The notes under the pieces were generated by a model that worked only from the letters and a program-made list of their open reading frames with translations, was not told where the DNA came from and did not search any database. Position numbers and translations under genes: made by a program. A DNA stretch of 64,000 bases, taken from contig NZ_LIPD01000012.1 in the NCBI RefSeq assembly GCF_001905545.1, positions 62,001 through 126,000 of the forward strand, written 5' to 3'. The stretch is from Streptomyces sp. CB02056 (GTDB taxonomy: Bacteria; Actinomycetota; Actinomycetes; Streptomycetales; Streptomycetaceae). Shown here piece by piece: positions 8,658-16,773 of the stretch; the first letter of the stretch is position 1, and every line of letters begins with the position of its first letter.

Positions 8658-8703
8658 CGGCGGGTGGGCGGGGCGGTTCACGGAGCGCCCCGCCCACCCG
8701 CCG
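8658..8703. terminator. strong hairpin between convergent SulP and DUF4259 genes
   Basis: A perfect 17-bp stem with arms 8658-8674 and 8687-8703 around a 12-base loop, 13 bases after the SulP stop. Probably a bidirectional terminator. Confidence 0.65.
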
Positions 8704-8791
8704 ACGCGCCCTCGCGGAGCAGCCCGCGGCGGTTCACCGAGCCGACCGTCGACCGTCGCGGTGTCCCGGCCGGCGCCGGCCGGGCGTTCCG

Positions 8792-9181
8792 CTACCGTCC
8801 GGACTCCTCCGCCCCGACCCCGGCGGTGACCTCGGCCAGCTGGTCGAACGTGCGGTTCAGTACCGACCGGCGATCGTCCTTGTAGCCCGGGGAGGGTTCC
8901 AGGTCGTCGACGGTCCGCTCCCAGACGGCCATGAACGCCGCCTTCCAGCCCGTGATCACGTCGGTTTCCGGCAGCTGGTGGACACCGTGGCCGGCCCGCG
9001 CCATGACGTACAGCAGCTCCAGATTGCACGGCACGGCGACGCCCCAGTACTCGTCCGGTTCGAGCTCGACGGGATCGCCGGCCATCGCCTCGGCGACCTC
9101 GGTGACGAGCCGGTCGATGAGGACCGACAGGTGGTCCAGCGCCGTGTCGCTCTCGAAGTTCCCACTGCCCCACGTGCCCAC
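8792..9181 (-). CDS. DUF4259 domain protein
   Basis: Predicted 129-residue cytosolic protein. It opens with the family hallmark MGTWGSGNFESDTALDHL and continues with a helical body; DUF4259 proteins are small, soluble and of unknown function. The ATG at 9181 is the natural family start, and an AGGAGA site lies just upstream. It is convergent with the SulP gene and downstream of the LysR gene on the same strand, separated by a simple-sequence tract. Confidence 0.8.
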   Translation of the reverse strand: MGTWGSGNFESDTALDHLSVLIDRLVTEVAEAMAGDPVELEPDEYWGVAVPCNLELLYVMARAGHGVHQLPETDVITGWKAAFMAVWERTVDDLEPSPGYKDDRRSVLNRTFDQLAEVTAGVGAEESGR

Positions 9182-9265
9182 GAGGTCTCCTCTGAAGGGT
9201 GCCGCCGTCTGTCCCCGCCATCGAAGCAGGCGGCACTGACACCGCCGGGCGGCCCGTCCGGTCGC

Positions 9266-9357
9266 GGCGACGGCTCAGGCGACGGTTCTGGCTCCGGCTC
9301 GGGCGACGGCTCGGGCTCGGGCTCGGGCGACTGCTCGGGCTCCGGCTCCGGCTCCGG
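9266..9357. repeat. GGCTCC/GGCTCG hexanucleotide-like tract
   Basis: About 90 bases of imperfect 6-bp units (GGCTCG, GGCTCC, GGCGAC) between the LysR stop and the DUF4259 start. In translation it reads as Gly-Ser on one strand and Pro-Glu on the other; neither frame has a credible gene context, so I treat it as non-coding simple sequence. Confidence 0.6.
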
Positions 9358-9399
9358 AGACACCGACAGGGCCTTCCGGCGGCCGAGGGGCCGGACCGC

Positions 9400-10329
9400 T
9401 CAACGGGCCCACGCTCCCCCGTCGTTCGACCGCTCACCCCGGCCCGCCACGGATTCGGACACCGCGACGAAGGCCCGCACGAGGGGGCGGTCGTCTCCCC
9501 GGCGGGTGGCCAGGAAGACCCGGCTCACGGCGGAGGGCCCGTCGAGTTCGAGGCTCCGGGCGCCCTCGGGAAGCAGCGTGGTGACGCTGTGGGGGGCGAT
9601 GGTGACACCCAGGCCGGCGGCGACCAGCATGGTGATGGTGTGCCAGTTCGAGCACTCCTGCGCGACCCTGACCTCGTTGCCGGTGTCCCGGATCGGCCGG
9701 GTGTTCACGTCGAAGGCGCGGGCCCCCGCCGAGCGCGGGAAGAGGATCAGGGGGTCGGCGGCCAGCGCCGCCGGTTGCACCCGCTCCCCCCGCGCGGCGG
9801 GGTGGTCGGCGGGGACGACCGCGACGAACCGTTCCGTCGCCAGGAGCGCGAGGTCGATGTCGTCGCGCTCCTCGGCGTCCCGGACGATCCCGATGTCGGC
9901 CGTGCCGCGTTCCAGGGCTGTCAGGACGTCGACGGTGAAGCCGTCATGCAGCCTGACCTGGACGTCCGGGCGGCGGAGTGAGAAGGCGCGGAGCCGTTCA
10001 CTGACGATCGCGGTGGCGGAGGTGATGAAGGCGACGTCCAGGCGGCCCGCCTCGCCGCGGCCGACCCGGCCGGCCTCGTCCAGATCGGCGGCCAGCCGGC
10101 CCAGGATGTCCCTCGCCCGCGGCCGGAACGTCACCCCGGCGTCCGTGAGGCGGACGCTCCGGGAGGTCCGCCGGAACAGCTCGACACCGACGATCCTCTC
10201 CAACTGCCTGATCTGCTGGGACAGGGCCGGCTGGGCGATGTGCAGCAGCCGCGCGGCACGACCGAAGTGCAACTCCTCGGCCAGCGCCAGGAAGTACCGC
10301 AGGTGCCGGAGCTCGATTCGCTGATCCAT
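9400..10329 (-). CDS. LysR-family transcriptional regulator
   Basis: Predicted 309 residues. The N-terminal winged helix-turn-helix is clear (residues ~8-66: LRHLRYFLALAEELHFGRAA then ALSQQIRQLE), followed by a LysR substrate-binding domain with two lobes. Divergent from the GNAT gene at 10428 with a ~100-base shared control region, so regulation of that gene is the first guess. The ligand is unknown. Confidence 0.88.
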   Translation of the reverse strand: MDQRIELRHLRYFLALAEELHFGRAARLLHIAQPALSQQIRQLERIVGVELFRRTSRSVRLTDAGVTFRPRARDILGRLAADLDEAGRVGRGEAGRLDVAFITSATAIVSERLRAFSLRRPDVQVRLHDGFTVDVLTALERGTADIGIVRDAEERDDIDLALLATERFVAVVPADHPAARGERVQPAALAADPLILFPRSAGARAFDVNTRPIRDTGNEVRVAQECSNWHTITMLVAAGLGVTIAPHSVTTLLPEGARSLELDGPSAVSRVFLATRRGDDRPLVRAFVAVSESVAGRGERSNDGGAWAR

Positions 10330-10427
10330 ATCTCCAGCCTATGGATGGCGGCCGGCGTACGTATTGGACACCTGGGTGGGCACGGCCGCAGGCTGACGTG
10401 GTGCCATCCAGGGAAGGAACCCGCCCC

Positions 10428-10919
10428 GTGCCGTACGCCTCAACCCCGCCCGTGGTCTCCTCGATCGCCTCGCCGAGCGACGCCGAGGCGTTCCGCACGC
10501 TGAACGAGGAATGGATCGCGCGACTGTTCACCCTGGAGGAGGCGGACCGGGCCGTGCTCGGGGATCCGTTCGGCCGCATCGTCGACCCGGGCGGCGACGT
10601 GCTCCTGGCCCGCGAGCCGGACAGCGGAACCGTCGTGGGCTGCGTGGCGCTCCTGGCCCACCCCGACGCCGTGTTCGAGCTGGCGAAGATGGCCGTGGAC
10701 CCCGACGCGCAGGGGCGTGGCATCGGCCGCCTGCTCGTGGCCGCCGCGATCGACCGGGCCCGCGAACTCGGCGGGACCAGGCTGTTCCTCGGCACCAACA
10801 GCAGGCTGGCCCCCGCCGTCCACCTCTACGAGGACGCCGGGTTCGTCAGAATCACCCGCGACCGGCTCCCGGTGGCCGACTACTACGCCCGCGCCGACAT
10901 ACTGATGGAACTGGGCTGA
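10428..10919 (+). CDS. GNAT family N-acetyltransferase
   Basis: Predicted 163-residue acetyltransferase. The acetyl-CoA binding motif A is clear (AVDPDAQGRGIGRLLVAAAI, about residues 88-107), then LYEDAGFVRI near the C-terminus. An in-frame ATG at 10341 exists, but the GTG at 10428 has GGAAGGA nine bases upstream and starts close to the domain, so it is preferred. It is divergent from the LysR regulator. The acceptor substrate cannot be told. Confidence 0.82.
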   Translation: MPYASTPPVVSSIASPSDAEAFRTLNEEWIARLFTLEEADRAVLGDPFGRIVDPGGDVLLAREPDSGTVVGCVALLAHPDAVFELAKMAVDPDAQGRGIGRLLVAAAIDRARELGGTRLFLGTNSRLAPAVHLYEDAGFVRITRDRLPVADYYARADILMELG

Positions 10920-10941
10920 GGCCCGTGCCGCCCGTCCGTAC

Positions 10942-10979
10942 CGCCCGCGCCCGCGCCTGCGCCCGCGCCCGCGCCCGCG
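10942..10979. repeat. (CCCGCG)n simple repeat
   Basis: About six copies of CCCGCG with one base change, between the GNAT gene and the TPR gene. Likely slippage-prone simple sequence. Confidence 0.5.
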
Positions 10980-11234
10980 GTGCGGACGGACGCGTGAACG
11001 GAGGAGGTCGGCATGGACGGTGGTCACCACGGTCGTGACGGCGGTGACTCGTGGCCCAGCGGTGCCGTCGTCGGCGGCGACGGGACCTTCGGCAGCGGCG
11101 GGCCCTTCGGCAGCGGCGGCGGCCGTGGCAGCGGCCCGGCAGCCCACCGGTACGATCACGGCCCGGGGTTCGGGAGCATCGAGGAACGTGACGCGCCCGG
11201 TGCGCGCGAAGCACCTCAGGACGGGGGGACGGCC

Positions 11235-11681
11235 ATGGAGTTGCCCGACGGGATTCGTACGGAGATCAGGGCCCTGTGCCAGGAGGGTGATGCGCTGGTC
11301 GGACTGGGAGAGTTCGCCGAGGCCAAGCAGCGCTACCTCGAAGCCCTTCGGCTGCTGCCGGGCGACCACCGCACATGGGCGGCCGCGACCTGGATCTACG
11401 TCGCGATCGGAGACGTGCACGTCCGACTGGGCGTCCACGACAGGGCCTACAAGTGCTTCCACAACGCGGTCCAGTGCCCCGACGGACTCGGCAATCCGTA
11501 CGTCCACCTACGGTTGGGTCAGACCGCCTTCGAGCTGGGCGACCACGACCGCGCCGCGGACGAGCTGATCAGGGCCTTCATGGGAGGCGGGCCCGAGATC
11601 TTCGAGGAGGACGACCCCAAGTACCTCGGGTTCCTGAGGACTCGGGCCGACCTGAACCGCCCGGGCGCCGTCACCTCCTGA
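11235..11681 (+). CDS. tetratricopeptide-repeat protein
   Basis: Predicted 148-residue soluble protein made of TPR-like helix pairs (EGDALVGLGEFAEAKQRYLE, then GDVHVRLGVHDRAYKCFHNA, then LGQTAFELGDHDRAADELIR). Small TPR proteins of this type are scattered through streptomycete genomes with no known role. I start at ATG 11235 because the repeat domain starts there and a GGGGGG site precedes it. An in-frame ATG at 11013 has an even better GGAGGAGG site and would add 74 mostly Gly/Ser residues, so the longer form cannot be excluded. Confidence 0.7.
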   Translation: MELPDGIRTEIRALCQEGDALVGLGEFAEAKQRYLEALRLLPGDHRTWAAATWIYVAIGDVHVRLGVHDRAYKCFHNAVQCPDGLGNPYVHLRLGQTAFELGDHDRAADELIRAFMGGGPEIFEEDDPKYLGFLRTRADLNRPGAVTS

Positions 11682-11953
11682 CAGCCTGCCACCGGGCGAG
11701 CCACCCGGAACCCCACCCCTGACCGCCCGGGGCCGGGCAGGAACCACGACGACGTCGAGCCCGGTCCGAGCCCCGCAGCGGCCGCTACGCGCCCGGCCGA
11801 CGCCGTCGGCAGCTCCTCGGACCTGGGCCGGCCGCCGCCCGATCTCGCCTGGCACCCGGGCCCGGTGGGCCCGGCGTCGGCTGGCCCCACCGGCTCACGG
11901 TCCGACGCTTCCTGCTGCGCGGTCAGCTCATCAGCACACTGAACGCCCTCCCG

Positions 11954-12269
11954 CTACGCATGCTCGGCAGCCCCCGCGCCCAGCGGGTTCAGCAACCACG
12001 TGGCGCGGTCCGGGTTCGGCGACCAGGGCTCGGTGGCGACGAGCACGGACGGGCGCCCGTCCAGCCGCCCGGTGCCCGCGAGCACGTCGCCGTCACCGGT
12101 CTGGACGTCCAGACTCCCTGCCGCCGTGCCCAGCCGCCCGACTGGCACCACCGGTAGCCCGCCCGGGGCCTCCCAGCCAGGAGAAGTCCCAACCGTCCAC
12201 GGACACGGCCTCGACCTGGGCGTCGACGACCAGCTGGCCGAAGGCGCACTCGTCCGCATCGGTCCGCAT
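11954..12269 (-). pseudogene. frameshifted, truncated copy of the methyltransferase at 4849-5610
   Basis: From ATG 12269 one frame encodes VEAVSVDGWDFSWLGG, matching SVSVDGWDFSWLEG of the intact gene. After a frameshift around 12150-12180 a second frame carries VGRLGTAAGSLDVQTGDGDVLAG and WSPNPDRATWLLNPLGA, matching GRLGAATAALDVQTGGGEVLAG and WPPNLARATRLLHPLGA. The match stops at about residue 100 of 253. The remainder is missing, and 11682-11953 holds nothing I recognise. Most likely an old duplicate now decayed. Confidence 0.75.
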
Positions 12270-12462
12270 CACCGCAGCGTAGGCGCCGTCCTGCCGGTGG
12301 ATCGGCCGGCCGTCCAGCGGCCCCCGTTCCCCGCTCCCCGCCTCTCGGCGGTTCCGTGACGGCCCCGAAAAACGGGTACTCACCGCCGGTACGGCCGCGC
12401 CATGATGGCGCCGCGGCGGACCGTTGCCGCTCCCGCCGACGCCCCCTGGAGGTCCTGACACC

Positions 12463-13236
12463 ATGAGCCAGTCCGCCCTCGGCCGCTTCTACGACGATTT
12501 CGCCGACGACTACCACCTCCTCTACGCCGACTGGAACGCCTCGCTCGCCCGTCAGGGCTCCGCGCTGGACGCCGTGGTCCGCGCGGCTCTCGGCGACGGC
12601 CCCGCCGAGGTGCTGGACTGCGCCTGCGGCATCGGCACCCAGGCGATCGGCCTGGCCGCCCTCGGCCACCGCGTCACCGGCACCGACCTCAGCCCGGTCG
12701 CCGCCGCCCGCGCCACCGCAGAGGCCGCCGAGCGCGGCCTCCGGCTGCCCACCGCCGCCGCCGACATGCGAGAACTCCCCTTCCCGGACGGCCGGTTCGA
12801 CGTCGTCGTCTGCGCCGACAACGCGCTGCCTCACCTGCTCACGGCCGAGGACGTCCGCGCCGCGCTCGGTGAGATGCGACGGGTCCTGCGCCCGGGCGGA
12901 CTGCTCCTGGTCACCACCCGCCCGTACGACGAGCTGCGCCGCACCCGGCCCGCCTCCACTCCGCCGCAGACCGCCGAGCACGGCGGCCGACGGTCGGTCC
13001 TCTTCCAGCTCTGGCAGTGGCACGAGGACGGCGAGCGGTACGACCTGGAGCTCTTCCGGCTGCTGCCGGACGAGGCCGACGAGTGGCGGGTCGCAGTCCG
13101 CCGCTCCACGTACTGGGCGCTCACCCAGGACGAGCTGAGCGCCTTCGCCGCCGAGGCCGGCCTGGCCGGCATCCGCTGGGAGCAGCCCGCCGACACCGGC
13201 TTCTTCCAGCCCGTCCTGATCGCCCGGACGCCCTGA
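12463..13236 (+). CDS. class I SAM-dependent methyltransferase
   Basis: Predicted 257 residues. Motif I is VLDCACGIGTQAIGLA, the acidic second strand ends VTGTDLS, and the post-I motifs are FDVVVCADN and RRVLRPGGLLLVTT. The N-terminus (GRFYDDFADDYHLLYADW) resembles glycine/sarcosine-type N-methyltransferases, but substrate is not decidable. ATG at 12463 follows a GGAGGT site. It sits alone between the pseudogene and the TetR operon. Confidence 0.85.
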   Translation: MSQSALGRFYDDFADDYHLLYADWNASLARQGSALDAVVRAALGDGPAEVLDCACGIGTQAIGLAALGHRVTGTDLSPVAAARATAEAAERGLRLPTAAADMRELPFPDGRFDVVVCADNALPHLLTAEDVRAALGEMRRVLRPGGLLLVTTRPYDELRRTRPASTPPQTAEHGGRRSVLFQLWQWHEDGERYDLELFRLLPDEADEWRVAVRRSTYWALTQDELSAFAAEAGLAGIRWEQPADTGFFQPVLIARTP

Positions 13237-13307
13237 CCTGCGCGGACGCAACGGCCTGCCGTGGCAGGGCCCTTTTGCGCCTCCACTTTTGCCGATCCAT
13301 GTTAATT

Positions 13308-13325
13308 TTTACTCATGCGAGTAAA
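13308..13325 (+). promoter_or_regulatory. palindromic operator over the TetR start codon
   Basis: TTTACTC and GAGTAAA flank ATGC; the ATG is the start codon of the TetR gene. Upstream, TTAATT at 13302-13307 could be a -10 box suited to a leaderless message, and no Shine-Dalgarno is present. Binding here would block both promoter and start, as expected for autoregulation. Confidence 0.55.
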
Positions 13326-13977
13326 TCCTGACTCCTCTCCTGACGCCCCCGCCTCCGGCCGGAGCGTCACCACTGATGCCCGACGCGCCCAGATCGTCGC
13401 CGCCGCGATCGGGACCGTCGCCGAACTCGGCTACGCCCGGGCCTCGTTCGCGCAGATCGCCAAGCGGGCGAAGCTCTCCAGCGTGCGGCTGATCTCGTAC
13501 CACTTCCAGGACAAGGAGGACCTCTTCCAGGCCCTCGTCGACTCCGTCCAGGAGTCGGCGCAGGCCTTCATGCAGCCGCGCATCCATGCCCGGCCCGCGC
13601 CCGCCGCGCAGCTGGCCGCCTACATCGAGGCGAACCTGGAGTTCCTGGCGGAACACCCGGTCGAGGTACGGGCGCTGGTGGACGTCCTCGCCAACGCCCG
13701 CCGGGAGGACGGCAGCCCGCTGGTCAGCTCCGCCGGCTTCGACACCCCCGTCTCGCTGCTGGTCCGACACCTGCGGGACGGACAGCTCAGCGGTGACTTC
13801 CGGCCGTTCGACCCCGAGGCGATGGCCCTGGCGATCCGTGCCTCGATCGATGCGGCCGCCAACCGCCTGTCCGCCGGGGACGACTTCGACGTCCGCGCCT
13901 ACGGGCGCGAGCTGGTCACCCTCTTCGCCCTCGCGACGGGGACCGAGGCCGGGGCCGGGACCGAGGAGACGAAGTGA
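13315..13977 (+). CDS. TetR-family transcriptional regulator
   Basis: Predicted 220 residues. The helix-turn-helix is at about residues 24-70 (RRAQIVAAAIGTVAELGYAR, then FAQIAKRAKLSSVRLISYHF), with a helical ligand-binding C-terminal domain (LVDVLANARRE). The start codon lies inside a palindrome, suggesting autorepression. The next gene overlaps its stop (GTGA) and encodes a membrane protein, the presumable target. Ligand unknown. Confidence 0.88.
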   Translation: MRVNPDSSPDAPASGRSVTTDARRAQIVAAAIGTVAELGYARASFAQIAKRAKLSSVRLISYHFQDKEDLFQALVDSVQESAQAFMQPRIHARPAPAAQLAAYIEANLEFLAEHPVEVRALVDVLANARREDGSPLVSSAGFDTPVSLLVRHLRDGQLSGDFRPFDPEAMALAIRASIDAAANRLSAGDDFDVRAYGRELVTLFALATGTEAGAGTEETK

Positions 13978-14612
13978 CCCTCCACGCCGCCCCGCGCCGA
14001 ACCGCCCTCCTCTTACCCCTGCTGATCGATCTCGTCCTTCCTCTCGCCGTCTACTACGGGCTGCGCTCGGCAGGCGCGGACCAGTGGTGGGCCCTGCTGT
14101 GGTCCGCCGCCGTACCCGCGGTCACCGTGGTGGTACGGCTGGTCCGAACCCGCCGCGTCGACTTCCTGGCCCTGCTGATCCTCAGCATGATCGCCCTCGG
14201 TCTGGTGCTCTCGATTCTCACCGGGGACGCCCGCACCCTGCTGATCCGCGAGGCCTGGACGGGCATGCTCGGCGGGCTCCTCGGGATCTGGCTGCTGGCC
14301 TCCGTCGGCTACGGGCGCCCGGCGCTGATGGTGGTCTTCCGCTCCTTCGTGCAGGCCAAGGCGGGCGAGGACGGGCTGCGTGCCTGGGAGGGACGCTGGG
14401 AGCAGGACTCCGCGTTCCGTCACGGCGTCCGGGTGCTCACCGCGGTCTGGGGCGCGGCCAGCCTGCTCAACGCCCTTGCCCAACTGGCCTTCGCGTACCT
14501 CCTTCCCATCGACACCGCCCCGGCGGCCATGAACCTGTGCTGGCCGGTGATCGCCGCGCCGCTGCTCGTCTTCCACCTCCGGTACACCAGGCGCCACGGC
14601 CTGCGGGCCTGA
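13974..14612 (+). CDS. VC0807-like multi-pass membrane protein
   Basis: Predicted 212 residues with five or six hydrophobic segments (LLPLLIDLVLPLAVYYGL, VDFLALLILSMIALGLVL, MLGGLLGIWLLASVGYG, LLNALAQLAFAYLLPI). The pattern, with a central FRSFVQAKAGEDGLRAWEGR loop, fits the VC0807 family of unknown function. GTG start overlapping the TetR stop, so coupled and probably co-regulated. A transport role is possible but not shown. Confidence 0.7.
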   Translation: MTLHAAPRRTALLLPLLIDLVLPLAVYYGLRSAGADQWWALLWSAAVPAVTVVVRLVRTRRVDFLALLILSMIALGLVLSILTGDARTLLIREAWTGMLGGLLGIWLLASVGYGRPALMVVFRSFVQAKAGEDGLRAWEGRWEQDSAFRHGVRVLTAVWGAASLLNALAQLAFAYLLPIDTAPAAMNLCWPVIAAPLLVFHLRYTRRHGLRA

Positions 14613-14646
14613 CCGGAACGGGGCCAGGCCGTCCGCGCTTCCTCCA

Positions 14647-15864
14647 CTACCCGCCCAAGGCCACCACCGCCTCCGCGACCCGGCCCGCGCCGTCCTCCTT
14701 CGCCAGGGCGCGGGCCGCCTCCTGCGCCCGTTCCCGCAGTCGCCGCTCCTCGACGGCCTGACGGATGGCCTGCGCCAGCCGGTCGGCGGTCAGGTCGGCG
14801 AACCGGACGGGAGCGGTGGCGGCACCGAGCCGGCGGAGCCGGTCGGCCCAGAACGGCTGGTCCGCCGTCACCGGGACCGGGACGCTCGGCACGCCCGCGC
14901 GCAGCGTCGCAGCCGCCGTGCCCGCACCCGCGTGGTGCACGACCGCCGCCATGCGCGGGAAGAGCCGGGCGTGCGGCAGTTCGCCGACCGTCAGCACGTC
15001 GTCGCCCTCCCCGGCGATCCCGGCCCAGCCGGCCTGCACCACGCCCCGGGCTCCCGCCCGCCGCAGGGCCTCCACCGTCAGGGCGCTCAGCCGCTCGCCC
15101 TGCCCCGCCGCCATGCTGCCGAAGCCGATGAACACCGGCGGCGGCCCGGCCCGCAGGAAGTCCTCGACCTCGGCCGGGAGGCCGTAGTCCTCCGCCACGT
15201 ACGGCCACCAGTTGCCGACCACCCGCAGCCCCTGCCGCCAGTCGGCCGGGCGCGGTACGAGGGTCGGGCTGAAGCCGTGCAGCACCGGCCAGTGCGCCCG
15301 CTCCACGGCCCGCCGGCGCGCGGTCTGGGAGAGCGCCGGGAGGCCCAGCCGCGACCGCAGCCGGTGTGCGGCCCCGGCGTGCAGACGGTCGACGACCCGT
15401 TGGCCGAGCGCTCCCGCCGCCCGGTTGCCCCAGCTCCCCAGCGAGCGGCCGCCCCCGACGACCGGCGGGAACTCCCGCGTCGGCAGCGTGGGTTGCAGGT
15501 AGACCCCGATACTGGGGACGCCCATCGCCTCCGCGAGGTGCCAGCCCAGCGGCGCGGTGGTGGTGCTCAGCAGGAGTAGATCGGCTCCGGGCGCGGCGGC
15601 GTCCGCGAGCCCGTCACCCAGTTTCCCGATGAACGCCGCGGCCCGCGCGAGCAGTTCGGAGCGCCCGCCCGTCGGACCGGTGCCCGCCCCGCGCGGATCG
15701 ACCGGGAGCGGGCGGAAGTCGAGGCCGCTGCCGGCCACCAGCTCGCGGAAGGTCTCGGGCGCCGCGAGCGCGACCTCGTGCCCCGCACCGCGCAGGTACG
15801 CCCCGAGACCGGTGTAGGGGGCGACGTCGCCGTGCGATCCGGCGGCCGTGACGAGGATTCTCAT
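14647..15864 (-). CDS. GT1-family glycosyltransferase (MGT/sterol-type)
   Basis: Predicted 405 residues, GT-B fold. The N-terminus MRILVTAAGSHGDVAPYTGL is the classic acceptor-domain start of the UGT-like family. The nucleotide-sugar signature is VVHHAGAGTAAATLRAGVPS followed by DQPFWADRL. Such enzymes glycosylate macrolides, sterols or other lipophilic molecules. The start overlaps the stop of the TipA-like regulator (ATGA), so expression is coupled and probably drug-responsive. Self-protection by drug glycosylation is a reasonable inference. Confidence 0.85.
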   Translation of the reverse strand: MRILVTAAGSHGDVAPYTGLGAYLRGAGHEVALAAPETFRELVAGSGLDFRPLPVDPRGAGTGPTGGRSELLARAAAFIGKLGDGLADAAAPGADLLLLSTTTAPLGWHLAEAMGVPSIGVYLQPTLPTREFPPVVGGGRSLGSWGNRAAGALGQRVVDRLHAGAAHRLRSRLGLPALSQTARRRAVERAHWPVLHGFSPTLVPRPADWRQGLRVVGNWWPYVAEDYGLPAEVEDFLRAGPPPVFIGFGSMAAGQGERLSALTVEALRRAGARGVVQAGWAGIAGEGDDVLTVGELPHARLFPRMAAVVHHAGAGTAAATLRAGVPSVPVPVTADQPFWADRLRRLGAATAPVRFADLTADRLAQAIRQAVEERRLRERAQEAARALAKEDGAGRVAEAVVALGG

Positions 15865-16658
15865 CGAGCCTCCTCCTCGGGGTCGCTCCCGCTGCGCCGC
15901 TCGGCGTTGGCGCCGATCGCCGCACGCAGGTAGCCGGCCAACCCCGGGCGCTGCTCGGCCGGCGGGACGACGAGGGCGAAGGCGCGGGCGTCCGCCTCGT
16001 AGTCGTCGGCGATCCGGCAGTGCATCTCCGGCGGGCAGGGCGTGAACCACCGGGTGATGTGCTGCCGGTGCTGCTCGGCGAGGTCCAGCACCGTCCGGTG
16101 GTCGACCGGCAGTGCCCGGTCGAAGGCCTCCAGCAGTCGGCCGCGCCACTCCGCGGCCTCCGCCATCAGCTGCCGCCAGTCCTCCTTGGAGTGGGTGGCG
16201 GCGCGGGCCAGGGCCTCCTGGTGGCTGTCCCGCTCGCCCCACTTGACGTGGGCGTCGGCCGCGTAGCTGAGGTCGAAGACGACGTCCCCGAAGACCTCGA
16301 AGCGCTCCTCCGGACTCAGCTCGACCCCGGTGCGCTGGACCTCGATGGCCCGCTCGGCGACGTCGACCAGCTTCTGCAGCCGGGCGATCTGCTCGGTGAG
16401 GGCGTGTCGTCTCGCCAGCAGGTGGTCGAGGGCGTTGGCCTGCGAGTCCGCCAGGATGTCGGCGATCTCGTCGAGCGGGAAGCCGAGTTCCCGGTAGAAC
16501 AGGATCTGCTGGAGCCTGGCGAGGTCCGCGCCGTTGTAGAGCCGGTAGCCGGCCGGGCTTCGCTCACTGGGCGTGAGCAGCCCGGACCGGTCGTAGTAGT
16601 GCAGGGTCCGGATCGTGACCCCGGCGAAGCCGGAGACCTGGCCCACCGACCAGCTCAT
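15861..16658 (-). CDS. MerR-family regulator with TipAS drug-binding domain
   Basis: Predicted 265 residues. The N-terminal MerR helix-turn-helix (VGQVSGFAGVTIRTLHYYDR) is followed by a coiled coil (~residues 75-115) and a C-terminal TipAS-type domain (DLAEQHRQHITRWFTPCPPE), which in TipA binds thiopeptides. It is the first gene of a two-gene operon with the glycosyltransferase. A TTGACC box with a 19-base spacer and an operator-like repeat lie upstream, as MerR activators require. Which drug it senses is unknown. Confidence 0.88.
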   Translation of the reverse strand: MSWSVGQVSGFAGVTIRTLHYYDRSGLLTPSERSPAGYRLYNGADLARLQQILFYRELGFPLDEIADILADSQANALDHLLARRHALTEQIARLQKLVDVAERAIEVQRTGVELSPEERFEVFGDVVFDLSYAADAHVKWGERDSHQEALARAATHSKEDWRQLMAEAAEWRGRLLEAFDRALPVDHRTVLDLAEQHRQHITRWFTPCPPEMHCRIADDYEADARAFALVVPPAEQRPGLAGYLRAAIGANAERRSGSDPEEEAR

Positions 16659-16695
16659 GCGTCCCTCCGATCATCCGTGCGTTCGCTGCGCCCCC

Positions 16696-16726
16696 ACCGT
16701 GCGGCCTGACGTGGGGTAAGGGTCAA
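16696..16726 (-). promoter_or_regulatory. MerR-type promoter/operator of the TipA-like gene
   Basis: On the minus strand TTGACC (16726-16721) is followed after 19 bases by CACGGT (16701-16696). The long spacer holds an imperfect inverted repeat, CCTTAC-CCCAC-GTCAGG. The overlong spacing with a dyad between -35 and -10 is characteristic of MerR-activated promoters. Confidence 0.5.
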
Positions 16727-16773
16727 CACGCGCAGCTCAGGGGCCTGCTCCGGATGCCGGACGGCGTCCTCGG

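Noticed and set aside
9184..9363. Pro-Glu repeat ORF (SPEPEPEPE) on the minus strand
   Set aside because: Comes from the 6-bp simple repeat, has no ribosome binding site and runs into the DUF4259 gene in another frame.
11682..11953. Possible transposase remnant (RRFLLRGQLISTLNALPL in one frame)
   Set aside because: Only a short resemblance to the ends of some transposases; no inverted repeats or further motifs were found.
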